This document shows positions 51,923 to 60,398 of a stretch of DNA of 64,000 nt, piece after piece. Origin of the DNA: Lachnospiraceae bacterium UBA7054 (GTDB lineage Bacteria > Bacillota > Clostridia > Lachnospirales > Lachnospiraceae); NCBI GenBank assembly GCA_002492725.1, contig DLAF01000069.1, forward strand, positions 44,909 through 108,908, read 5' to 3'. The notes beneath the pieces are model-generated. The model did not search any database. It was not told where the DNA came from and saw nothing but the letters and a program-made list of their open reading frames with translations. The translations under genes were made by a program, and so were the position numbers. Numbering within the stretch: position 1 is the stretch's first letter; each line of letters starts with the position of its first letter.

Positions 51923-53242
51923 ATGAACATAATTCTCCTATCTGGAGGCTCCGGCAAACGTCTGTGGCCTCTTTCCAACGACACACGTTCCAAACAATTT
52001 ATCAAAATTTTTAAGACTGCCTCGGGCGGTTTTGAATCCATGGTGCAGCGGGTCTATCGACAGATCCGCTGCCAGGATCCCGGTGCAACGGTGACCATTG
52101 CCACTTCCAAATCCCAGGTTTCCGCAATCCATAACCAGTTGGGTGCAGACGTCGGCATTTCCGTCGAACCCTGCAGGCGCGACACCTTTCCCGCGATCGC
52201 CCTGGCAGCTGCTTATTTGCACGATGTACAGGGTGTTTCCACGCAGGAGGCCGTGGTCGTTTGTCCCGTAGATCCTTATGTGGAACAGGACTATTTCGCA
52301 GCCCTGAAAAAACTCGGTGAACGTGCGGCAGACGGGATGGCCAACCTCGTGCTCATGGGCATTGAGCCCACCTACCCCAGCGCGAAATACGGTTATATCA
52401 TGCCTGAAAATAGAGACGAACTCAGCCGGGTTTCCATGTTTAAAGAAAAACCCGATGAGGAGACAGCCAAAACTTATATGGAAAGAGGCGCCCTCTGGAA
52501 CGGCGGCGTGTTTGCCTTCCGTCTCGGCTATATGCTGGAAAGGGCGCACGAACTCATCGACTTTCAGGATTACCATGACCTTTACCGGAAATATGAAAGT
52601 CTGAATAAAATCAGCTTTGACTATGCGGTCGCGGAACATGAGTCTAACATTGAAGTCATGCGTTTTGGCGGCCTGTGGAAGGATATGGGCACCTGGAATA
52701 CCCTGACGGAAGCGATGGAGAGCGAGAGCATCGGCAAGGCGATTCTGAATGAGACCTGCGATAATGTTCATGTCGTAAATGAACTTGATGTACCTGTACT
52801 CTGCATGGGCTTAAAGGACATGGTGGTCTCGGCAAGTCCCGAGGGCATCCTTGTCTCCGACAAGGCACAGTCCAGCTACATTAAACCCTTTGTTGATCAG
52901 ATTGATCAGCAGATCATGTTTGCGGAAAAATCATGGGGAAGCTTCCGCGTCATTGACGTTGAGGAAGGCAGCATGACCATCAAGGTCACCCTGAACGCAG
53001 GGCATCGAATGAACTATCACAGCCATGAGAGGCGCGATGAAGTCTGGACCGTGATCGAAGGGGAAGGCCGCACTATCATTGGCGGCGAAGAACGGGAAGT
53101 CCATGCCGGAGACGTGATCAGTATGAAAGCAGGAACGCCGCATACCATCATTGCAGATACAGCGTTGCAGGTAATCGAGGTGCAAATTGGCCGGGATATC
53201 AGTGTGGGAGATAAGAAAAAGTACGATTTTGTGACGGGTTAA
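51923..53242 (+). CDS. manC: Mannose-1-phosphate guanylyltransferase / mannose-6-phosphate isomerase
   Basis: 439 aa. Makes GDP-mannose for polysaccharide synthesis. The nucleotidyltransferase half begins ILLSGGSGKRLWPLSNDTRSKQF and contains VEPCRRDTFPAIALAA; FKEKPDEETA and LWNGGVFAFR bind the sugar. The C-terminal cupin (about 345-439) has MNYHSHERRDEVWTVIEGEG with metal-binding His residues, the mark of the bifunctional type II form. Start at 51923 has AAAGGAAC upstream; longer starts would lie within the promoter. Single gene; no gmd/fcl genes nearby. Confidence 0.93.
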   Translation: MNIILLSGGSGKRLWPLSNDTRSKQFIKIFKTASGGFESMVQRVYRQIRCQDPGATVTIATSKSQVSAIHNQLGADVGISVEPCRRDTFPAIALAAAYLHDVQGVSTQEAVVVCPVDPYVEQDYFAALKKLGERAADGMANLVLMGIEPTYPSAKYGYIMPENRDELSRVSMFKEKPDEETAKTYMERGALWNGGVFAFRLGYMLERAHELIDFQDYHDLYRKYESLNKISFDYAVAEHESNIEVMRFGGLWKDMGTWNTLTEAMESESIGKAILNETCDNVHVVNELDVPVLCMGLKDMVVSASPEGILVSDKAQSSYIKPFVDQIDQQIMFAEKSWGSFRVIDVEEGSMTIKVTLNAGHRMNYHSHERRDEVWTVIEGEGRTIIGGEEREVHAGDVISMKAGTPHTIIADTALQVIEVQIGRDISVGDKKKYDFVTG

Positions 53243-53300
53243 GGAGCCTTTTTGATATAAATGTGACGGAGTATGTGAGATAAAGCGGGAATGAGAGGCG

Positions 53301-54293
53301 TTACTTCGCCGCCTCACTCCCCACCTTATTGACAAGTGGCAGTCCGTTTTCCAGCGCATAGGCATTTTCCAGCGTTACCTTTGCAATCGCCTGCATGGCT
53401 TCTTTGGTAAAGAATCCCATATGCGAGGTAATCAGCACGTTAGGGAAGGTCATCAGTCTTGCAAGGTTTTCATCCCGCATAATCTCATTTGACTTATCTT
53501 CGTAGAAGATTCCTTCTTCTTCCTCATAGACGTCCAGTCCCACGCCGCCGAATTTCCCGGCAACGAGACCGTCAATCAGGGCATCCGTTTCAATCAGCGC
53601 CCCTCTGGAAGTATTCACCAGATATACTCCGTCACGCATTAACCTAATCGTCTTGGCATTGATCAGATGCTTTGTCTCGGAAGTCAGGGGACAGTGCAGA
53701 GAGATCACGTCGGAGCGTGTCATCAGCTCTTCCACGGTAACATACTCTGCCTCAAGAGATTTGTTCGGATAAGGATCATAAGCCAAAACATCCATACCGA
53801 ATCCGTTGCAGATACGGATCATCGCTTGGCCAATCTTACCGGTTCCCACCACGCCAACAGTCTTTCTGTAGAGATCGACGCCCATCAGGCCGTTCAAGCT
53901 CATATTGAACTCTCTGGTGCGGTTGTAAGCTTTGTGCGTATAGCGGTTTACGGTCAAAAGCATCGTCATGGCAAACTCCGCCACAGCCTCGGGAGAATAG
54001 CTGGGTACTCTGAGGACCTGAATTTTTTCCTCCGCCGCTTTTACATCCACATGGTTAAAACCGGCGCTGCGAAGCAGGATAGCCTTCACGTGCATGTCGT
54101 AGAGCTGGTCGATCATGGCGGCGTTCACGTAATCATTGACAAAGATACAGACGGCATCGAAACCCTTCGCCAGAGAGACGGTTTCCTCGTGAAAAGGGAC
54201 TTCATAAAAATGAATCTCAAAGCCGTATTCCTTTCCCATCGGCTCAAACCAGATTCTGTCGTATGGTTTCGTACTGAAAAAAGCAATTTTCAT
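53301..54293 (-). CDS. ldhA: D-lactate dehydrogenase (D-2-hydroxyacid dehydrogenase family)
   Basis: 330 aa, the usual length. Reduces pyruvate to D-lactate with NADH. GVVGTGKIGQAMIRI is the Rossmann GxGxxG, NTSRGALIETDAL holds the catalytic Arg, the acidic EEEEGIF is typical of fermentative LdhA, and ITSHMGFFTKEA holds the catalytic His. YSPEAVAEFAMTM confirms the D-specific family. ATG at 54293 has AAAGGAGA upstream. Competes with pyruvate formate-lyase for pyruvate. Confidence 0.92.
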   Translation of the reverse strand: MKIAFFSTKPYDRIWFEPMGKEYGFEIHFYEVPFHEETVSLAKGFDAVCIFVNDYVNAAMIDQLYDMHVKAILLRSAGFNHVDVKAAEEKIQVLRVPSYSPEAVAEFAMTMLLTVNRYTHKAYNRTREFNMSLNGLMGVDLYRKTVGVVGTGKIGQAMIRICNGFGMDVLAYDPYPNKSLEAEYVTVEELMTRSDVISLHCPLTSETKHLINAKTIRLMRDGVYLVNTSRGALIETDALIDGLVAGKFGGVGLDVYEEEEGIFYEDKSNEIMRDENLARLMTFPNVLITSHMGFFTKEAMQAIAKVTLENAYALENGLPLVNKVGSEAAK

Positions 54294-54429
54294 ATTTGGC
54301 GTTCTCCTTTGATTCGTTATTATGGAATTTGATTCTGAATTTATGAACTCGGATTTCAAATGGATTCCTACAAGCAATAGTATATGCAAAAGAACGGGAA
54401 ACATCCGTGAAAGAACTTATATAATAAAA

Positions 54430-54828
54430 TCAAGGAAACAGCTTCTCCCAAAATTCGTCCGCGCTTTCTTTCAGGCTCCCAATAAAACCCTGCTTCGCCC
54501 CCTCGGCAGCGCTTTCCACGGCGTCTGTGAGCGCTTGATCGGCCTGCTCGACAGCGTTGTCTATCACTTCATCCGCCTGCTTGACAACATCCTCTATAGC
54601 TTCGTCTGCACGCGTTACAGCTTCGCCTATGACCTCATCTGCCCGCCCCACGGCATCCTGCCCAAGTGTTCTCGCAGAATCTTTCACATCGTCCGCCTTT
54701 GCATCATCTTCCGTATCCGTGTCGATGGTCTGCATGGCAGGCTCAGCCTCCCCGCGCGGGGTCGTGAGTGCCAGATACGCCACGCACAGAATCGCGGCCA
54801 GGCAAATCAGTCTCAAAATTTTTCTCAT
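54430..54828 (-). CDS. Small membrane-tethered or secreted protein with 11-residue helical repeats
   Basis: 132 aa with a hydrophobic N-terminal helix (about 4-20, signal peptide or anchor) and a highly acidic Ala-rich helix. Four tandem 11-residue units are readable: ADEVIGEAVTR, ADEAIEDVVKQ, ADEVIDNAVEQ and ADQALTDAVES. Such periodic amphipathic helices occur in apolipoprotein/LEA-like proteins and in membrane-curvature or spacer proteins. No family recognised. ATG at 54828 has GGAG six bases upstream. Confidence 0.7.
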   Translation of the reverse strand: MRKILRLICLAAILCVAYLALTTPRGEAEPAMQTIDTDTEDDAKADDVKDSARTLGQDAVGRADEVIGEAVTRADEAIEDVVKQADEVIDNAVEQADQALTDAVESAAEGAKQGFIGSLKESADEFWEKLFP

Positions 54829-54874
54829 AATCAACTCCATTCCGAAACGGCCTGCGAAACGCATTTCTGTAAGG

Positions 54875-55813
54875 TCAGGATATCCTCTGCAAAATAAATC
54901 GGTAAATGTCCCCGTAAACCTGTTCTTTATCCGCCTCGTTCAAGATCTCGTGTCTGTCTCCGGGATAAAGCTTCATCTGCACATTTTCCATGCCGAGTTC
55001 TTCAAAAGAGCGAAATACTTTCTCAACACTTTTTCCATAGTCGCCTACGGGATCTTCCTGTCCGGACACAAAAAGAACGGGCAGGGTCTTTGGCATCTGC
55101 GCAAGCTTTTCTTTGTCATAAAGATTTAGGATCAGCTGCATCAGGGTCTTGAATCCATTGGCAGTAAAAACAAAATTACAGAGAGGGTCCGCCTGAAAGG
55201 CTTTCACATTCTCAACGTTGACACTGACCCAGTGACCGGAATCCTCAGGACTTGCCGTAAACTTACTGTTATAGATGCCAAACAGTGCCTTATCCATCCC
55301 CTTACAGACATACTTGGAACCTCTGAGAATACAAATAAGCGAGGCTTGCAGCCAACCGAGTTTTACCGCGCGTTTTGGCTGCATACCCGTACCCATGATG
55401 ATGGCGCCGTCAATGCCGCTTCCGTAGCGCATCAGGTAGTTGCGCAGAATAAAGGAACCCATGCTGTGTCCCAAAATGATATAGGGTATGCCGGGATACT
55501 GTTCCTGCATCATCTTTTTCAGCCGATGTTCATCCCGCACCAAAACGGTGGCCGCATCATCCTCACAAAAATACCCCATGGGTTCGCCCTCGGGTACGGA
55601 CAGGCCGTGCCCAAGGTGATCGTCACCCACCACAAGGATTCCTTTTTTTGCCATTGCCAGCGCAAAATTCTCATAGCGGCCGATGTGTTCTGTCATGCCG
55701 TGCACGATCTGTAAGATACAGACGGGCTTCTCCGTTTCCGGAATCCATTTTACTGCATGAAGCTTGTGTGCGCCGTCGCGCGAACCAAAATAAAATTCCT
55801 CTTTTTGAATCAT
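54875..55813 (-). CDS. Alpha/beta hydrolase, monoacylglycerol lipase-like (Hydrolase_4)
   Basis: 312 aa, soluble. CILQIVHGMTEHIGRYENFALAM carries the oxyanion-hole HG motif, YIILGHSMGSFILRNYL the nucleophile serine, LFVSGQEDPVGDYG the acid, and YPGDRHEILNE the catalytic His. This is the layout of lysophospholipases/monoglyceride lipases (PldB-like). No signal peptide. Substrate unknown. Upstream of the helical-repeat gene on the same strand. Confidence 0.9.
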   Translation of the reverse strand: MIQKEEFYFGSRDGAHKLHAVKWIPETEKPVCILQIVHGMTEHIGRYENFALAMAKKGILVVGDDHLGHGLSVPEGEPMGYFCEDDAATVLVRDEHRLKKMMQEQYPGIPYIILGHSMGSFILRNYLMRYGSGIDGAIIMGTGMQPKRAVKLGWLQASLICILRGSKYVCKGMDKALFGIYNSKFTASPEDSGHWVSVNVENVKAFQADPLCNFVFTANGFKTLMQLILNLYDKEKLAQMPKTLPVLFVSGQEDPVGDYGKSVEKVFRSFEELGMENVQMKLYPGDRHEILNEADKEQVYGDIYRFILQRIS

Positions 55814-55884
55814 TTTATTATCCTATCCGATATCTGCTGCAGTATTAACGCGACAGCAAATCTCTCAATTTTAAGTCAAATTTA

Positions 55885-57945
55885 TCAGCATATCTCCGCG
55901 CCCGTTGGCATAAATCGCTCAGGAGTCATCACCGCCAAGTTCCCATCCTCGTCCGCCGCACTCAAGATCATGCCCTCGGACATCATTCCCGCGATCTCTC
56001 TGGGCTTTAGATTGGTGAGCACCATCACACGCTTGCCTACAAGTTCCTCAGGTTTATAATACTGCTTGATGCCGGAGAGGATCTGCCGCTTGGCGGAACC
56101 TACCTGTATCTCAAATTTCAACAGTTTTTTTGACTTCGGCACTTCCTCACAGGAGAGTACCAGCCCCACCTGAAATTGACATTTGTCAAAATCATCGTAA
56201 GTGATTTCGGCTTTTGCTTCGAGGTCTACGGGTTTCTCATCTGCGTCAGACGCACCATTCCCGTCTGACGTGCCCTGTCCGTCAACCGCTGTTCCATCTT
56301 CGCTGATACCCGCTGCCGCGCGTCTTTCGGCAAACATTGTATTCACCTTTTCCAATACTTCCGCAAGATCCTGTCGCGCAAAAAGGATCTCGGGTGTTCC
56401 CGTCACTTGATTACCCGACGGATAGAGCGCAGACGCGGTTTTGGTATCTTTCTTCGCAGCGCACTCCTCCAGTACGGAGAAGTCGGTCAGCGGCGCATTC
56501 ATCTGCTGTGAGATCCGCTTTGCAGTCGCCGGCATAAACGGCTCTAACAGGGATGCGCCCACCATAATGGCATTGGAAAGGTTATAGAGCACCGTCGCCA
56601 ATCTGTCTTTTTTCGTCTCATCTTTTGCCAGCGCCCAAGGCATGGTTTCATCAATATATTTATTGCTGCGCTTAAAGAGTGTAAAAATCTCCGTAATGGC
56701 ATCCGCTACACGCAGTTCGTCCATCTTCTTTAACACGCGGCTGTAGGTGTCCGTGAGCACGTTAATAAGGTCTGCATCCACATCTTCCGCGCCTGCATCC
56801 ACGCCGACGTTTTGATTTGTTACCTTACCGCCGAAATATTTATTGCTCATGGAGATCGTGCGGTTTACCAGATTCCCCAGGATATTTGCCAGATCGGAGT
56901 TTAGGCGTTCCACCATCAGTTCCCAGGTAATCATGCCGTCGTTTTCAAAAGGCATCTCATGCAGTACGAAGTAGCGCACCGCGTCCACGCCGAAAAAGTC
57001 GATCAGGTCGTCTGCGTAAATCGTGTTGCCCTTCGATTTACTCATTTTACCATCATTCTGTAAAAGCCATGGGTGACCGAATATCTGCTTGGGTAGCGGC
57101 TCCCCTAGCGCCATCAGGAAAATGGGCCAATAGATGGTATGGAAGCGGATGATATCCTTTCCAATCAGGTGCAGATCAGCGGGCCACAGTTTTTTATACT
57201 GCTCCGTGCTGTTTCCTTCCGCGTCATAACCGATGCCGCTGATATAATTTGTCAGTGCATCTAACCAAACGTAGACTACATGTTTCTGGTCAAAATCCAC
57301 AGGAATTCCCCAGGTAAAGGAGGTCCTGGTAATGCACAGATCCTGTAAGCCCGGCAGAAGGAAATTATTCATCATCTCATTCTTGCGGGAGACAGGCTGG
57401 ATAAACTCAGGATGTGCATTGATATGCGCAATCAACCTGTCCGCATACTTGCTCATCTTAAAGAAGTATGCCTCTTCTTTCGCGGGCTTCACCTCCCTGC
57501 CACAGTCGGGACATTTCCCGTCCACTAGCTGAGATTCTGTCCAGAAAGACTCGCAGGGGGTACAGTATAGTCCCTCATAGGCACCCTTGTAAATATCGCC
57601 CTGATCATAGAATCTCTTAAATATTTTCTGCACCTGCTTCTCGTGGAAGTCGTCAGTGGTGCGGATAAATTTATCGTAGGAGGTGTCCAGGGAGTCGCAG
57701 ATCCTGCGAATCTCCCCGGCCACTTTATCTACGTACTCTTTTGGCGTAACGCCCGTCTCCTGTGCCTTTAATTCAATCTTCTGTCCATGCTCGTCCGTTC
57801 CCGTCTGGAAGTAGACGTCGTAGCCGTCTTTTCTCTTAAAGCGGGCGATGCTGTCCGCCAGCACGATCTCATAGCTGTTGCCGATATGCGGGGTGCCGGA
57901 GGTGTAGGCGATCGCCGTTGTAATATAATACTTTCCCTTGCTCAT
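55885..57945 (-). CDS. metG: Methionyl-tRNA synthetase with C-terminal tRNA-binding domain
   Basis: 686 aa. Charges tRNA-Met. The HIGH-type motif is TPHIGNSYE, KMSKSKGNTIY is the KMSKS loop, and the CTPCESFWTES..CPDCG knuckle binds zinc. The C-terminal about 110 residues (TYDDFDKCQFQVGLVLSCEEVPKSKKLL) are the OB-fold tRNA-binding domain. A long Asp/Gly/Ser linker joins the two parts; its DNA has a perfect inverted repeat. GAAAGGAAG lies before the ATG. Confidence 0.98.
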   Translation of the reverse strand: MSKGKYYITTAIAYTSGTPHIGNSYEIVLADSIARFKRKDGYDVYFQTGTDEHGQKIELKAQETGVTPKEYVDKVAGEIRRICDSLDTSYDKFIRTTDDFHEKQVQKIFKRFYDQGDIYKGAYEGLYCTPCESFWTESQLVDGKCPDCGREVKPAKEEAYFFKMSKYADRLIAHINAHPEFIQPVSRKNEMMNNFLLPGLQDLCITRTSFTWGIPVDFDQKHVVYVWLDALTNYISGIGYDAEGNSTEQYKKLWPADLHLIGKDIIRFHTIYWPIFLMALGEPLPKQIFGHPWLLQNDGKMSKSKGNTIYADDLIDFFGVDAVRYFVLHEMPFENDGMITWELMVERLNSDLANILGNLVNRTISMSNKYFGGKVTNQNVGVDAGAEDVDADLINVLTDTYSRVLKKMDELRVADAITEIFTLFKRSNKYIDETMPWALAKDETKKDRLATVLYNLSNAIMVGASLLEPFMPATAKRISQQMNAPLTDFSVLEECAAKKDTKTASALYPSGNQVTGTPEILFARQDLAEVLEKVNTMFAERRAAAGISEDGTAVDGQGTSDGNGASDADEKPVDLEAKAEITYDDFDKCQFQVGLVLSCEEVPKSKKLLKFEIQVGSAKRQILSGIKQYYKPEELVGKRVMVLTNLKPREIAGMMSEGMILSAADEDGNLAVMTPERFMPTGAEIC
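56244..56270. repeat. Inverted repeat in the metG linker
   Basis: CGTCAGACG (56244-56252) and CGTCTGACG (56262-56270), perfect nine-base arms with a nine-base loop, lying in the low-complexity linker between the catalytic and tRNA-binding parts of metG. Confidence 0.6.
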
Positions 57946-57980
57946 AATTCGCTTCCTTTCACGTTTCCTTCTAACTTTTC

Positions 57981-58009
57981 AGTCTAACGTAAAGGGGCGG
58001 GATTGTCAA
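57981..58009 (-). promoter_or_regulatory. Promoter of metG
   Basis: Minus-strand TTGACA, 17-base spacer, TAGACT. The short leader excludes a T-box. Confidence 0.7.
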
Positions 58010-58045
58010 ATATTATGCGGGAAAACCGGCTTTTTATTTGACAGA

Positions 58046-59401
58046 TTAATAGACCATATAGCACCGATAAGGTTTTGTGTTGGAAATCCTTGTTCCGGCT
58101 TTTAATACGGGAATATAATAAAGACATCCCGCGCTGGCGTCGGTCGCATTGTTTTGATGATAGATTGATTTTAGCAGCTTAAAAGGAACATACGGCTGAC
58201 CATCCATTGGGGTAAAATCGGGCATTTTATCTTTACTTCCCCGCACATAAAGCAGGACGTCCGTTAAATCTTCCCCAACGATATAGTCTTTATCCGTCTC
58301 ACTTTTTGATAATTGCATTCCCTGGACTTTACCGCTTTTGTTGCTGCCCGCTATCGTAATCAGCAGATTCATAACGTTTTCCGATTTTGAGGCGTATAAA
58401 TTACCGATGGTCGTTCCTTTTGTCAGTTTCGGTATGTAATAAATGCTGTGATAATAATGACTGGTTTCATTGGAAGCCTTTAATACCAGTTTGATCGATT
58501 CTCCCGAACTGAGAACAGGGGTGATAAAGCGGTCCAAATGGGCGAAACACAGAAAAACATCCGTCATATCCTCCTGAACGACATAATTAGCGGAACCGTT
58601 GTTCATATTGATGACCCGCGCTTTGCCAAGGGCGGCATCATTGCCGCCGGGTGTCTCACCGCCGCTTCCCGGGCCATCTTCGCCGTCTGAGCCGCCATTG
58701 TCCTGCGCATCATACCCCTTTCGATAACCCAAATCGTGATAAGACCGGTTATCACTCCCGGTACCCAGGATCAGCTTTCCGTTGACCCAGGCGGCAGTAC
58801 CGGCAGAAAGATTTTCCGCCGTTGCAGCCTGTATACGGATCGGTTCCGAACCGTTTTGCGGCACGGTGCTCAGCTTTCCATCCGCATCCTGATAGAGTAA
58901 TGTTCCCGCATCCATCCCATAAGCCGTGGGATCAGTCGGAATGGTCTGACTGACCGCTATCCCCTCCAAAATCGTCTCAAAGGAAAGCGAAAGAGGATCC
59001 GCTTCGCTGCTTACCGAAGGCTTTTGATGTACCGCATAAATGCCTTCGGCGCTGGTGAGGGGCGTTCCCACAGAACCTCTCGAAAGATAAGTACCAATAA
59101 GCCCCAGCTGCTGCGCCGTCCGCACTTTAAACAAATCCAGTCTGTCCGCCAGCATGTAGAGATCGTCGGAATCGATGACCACACTTTCCGTTCCCTCCTG
59201 AAAGCGGATTGCCCCCTGAGAGTGCAGGCTTTTATTTGTGGCTGCGGGATTTCCCGCAGCGGTCGCAACCGTACAGATGCCAAACAGCATGGAAAGGGTC
59301 AGCATTGCCGCCAGAATCCTTTTCTTGTGGCAGTTTTTTAGATTTTTCGGATTGATATTGTCTTTTTTTAAATGGCTTGTTCGCGTATTCCAATATTTCA
59401 T
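58046..59401 (-). CDS. Secreted protein of unknown function with duplicated C-terminal domain (operon gene A)
   Basis: 451 aa with a late signal peptide (hydrophobic core about 29-48). Residues 63-89 contain a motif (DSDDLYMLADRLD) shared with the upstream gene. The middle has AAWVNGKLILGTGSDN followed by YHDLGYRKGYD, a pattern common in phage-tail-like and surface proteins. A Gly/Asp/Ser linker (about 232-258) leads to two related repeats, 272-345 (YVVQEDMTDVFL...YYIPKLTKGTTI) and 372-451 (YIVGEDLTDVLL...YYIPVLKAGTRI). No family recognised. AGGAGG precedes; an in-frame TTG at 59407 is nearer to it than the ATG chosen. Confidence 0.78.
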   Translation of the reverse strand: MKYWNTRTSHLKKDNINPKNLKNCHKKRILAAMLTLSMLFGICTVATAAGNPAATNKSLHSQGAIRFQEGTESVVIDSDDLYMLADRLDLFKVRTAQQLGLIGTYLSRGSVGTPLTSAEGIYAVHQKPSVSSEADPLSLSFETILEGIAVSQTIPTDPTAYGMDAGTLLYQDADGKLSTVPQNGSEPIRIQAATAENLSAGTAAWVNGKLILGTGSDNRSYHDLGYRKGYDAQDNGGSDGEDGPGSGGETPGGNDAALGKARVINMNNGSANYVVQEDMTDVFLCFAHLDRFITPVLSSGESIKLVLKASNETSHYYHSIYYIPKLTKGTTIGNLYASKSENVMNLLITIAGSNKSGKVQGMQLSKSETDKDYIVGEDLTDVLLYVRGSKDKMPDFTPMDGQPYVPFKLLKSIYHQNNATDASAGCLYYIPVLKAGTRISNTKPYRCYMVY

Positions 59402-59461
59402 TGTCAAACGTCCTCCTTATCTTTTTGCGTTTGTTTTTGTTTCTCTCTGTTGAATCCATCT

Positions 59462-60394
59462 TTAATAAAGCGGGATGAGCTCTATGTATTCGATGAATTC
59501 ATCGTCGAGCTGATCCGGTTCCTCCTCTGCATCAGGCTTGTCAGATTCTTCCGGTACGTCGGGTTCAGTCTCCGTATCGGATGTGCCGGGTTCATCGGGT
59601 TCCTCCTCCACATCGGATGTGTCCGGCTGATCCGGTTCATCGGGTTCCTCCTCCGTATCGGGCAGTTCCGGTGCTTCTCCGACATCAGGTACTTCTGAGG
59701 GCGCATTTCTTCCGCAGACACAGGCAAACGGACCATCGCCGTTTTCGTCCTCCAAAAAGCAGCAGTCTTCCTCAATTCGATAGCCGCAGTCAAAGCAGAT
59801 TTTGCTATGATGAAGTTCATCATCGCTCCTCTCATAATACCAGGCATAATGTTCCTCTTCGGAGGGATCATATCCCGTGCAGTAAGGCGTCCCATCCAGC
59901 GCGCATCTGCCGTGGTGGCTAAGTTCATCTGCCGCTTCGTAGATGAGATTGTGTGTCAGCTCCATGCGCCACTGATAGCCACAGGCACAGGTATAGCGTT
60001 TTGCGGGATAAGATTTCCCCTCGTAAAAGATGGTATCCCGCTCCCAGCGTTCGGCCCTGTGGGCGCTTATCAGATCGTTGGCTTCCCCGCAGTCCGCACA
60101 GTGTCTGGTGTGCGTGCTCTCATTGATATCCCGATATTCCCAGTTATGGGTATGGGCATAGCAGAGGGGATCAAAGCCCCGCTCCGGAATAGAGGAAATC
60201 TTCTCCTCCAACAGCAGGATATCCGCCGCATACAGGCAGGCGCTTCCCCGTTCGTCCTCATAAATCAGATTTCCGTGGGAGACGGGGAGCTGTGCTGCCT
60301 GCACCGATAGCGTTCCCGTCGTAAAATACAATCCGATCACCAGCAGAAATGTCCACATCAGATTTCCACTATGCTTTTTTATAACATTTTTCAT
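59462..60394 (-). CDS. Secreted cysteine-rich protein with acidic Pro/Glu tail (operon gene B)
   Basis: 310 aa with a signal peptide (hydrophobic core about 12-30). Residues 41-67 (GNLIYEDERG...DILLLEEKIS) align without gaps to the N-terminal motif of gene A. The middle has several paired cysteines (HCADCGEAND, YTCACGYQW, ICFDCGYRIE, FACVCGRNAP), which suggests zinc ribbons or disulphides outside the cell. The last 80 residues are a repeated Pro/Glu/Asp tail (EEEPDEPDQPDTSD type), like a surface spacer. No family recognised. GGGAGGTGAG precedes the ATG and the gene begins four bases after gene C. Confidence 0.78.
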   Translation of the reverse strand: MKNVIKKHSGNLMWTFLLVIGLYFTTGTLSVQAAQLPVSHGNLIYEDERGSACLYAADILLLEEKISSIPERGFDPLCYAHTHNWEYRDINESTHTRHCADCGEANDLISAHRAERWERDTIFYEGKSYPAKRYTCACGYQWRMELTHNLIYEAADELSHHGRCALDGTPYCTGYDPSEEEHYAWYYERSDDELHHSKICFDCGYRIEEDCCFLEDENGDGPFACVCGRNAPSEVPDVGEAPELPDTEEEPDEPDQPDTSDVEEEPDEPGTSDTETEPDVPEESDKPDAEEEPDQLDDEFIEYIELIPLY

Positions 60395-60398
60395 GGCC

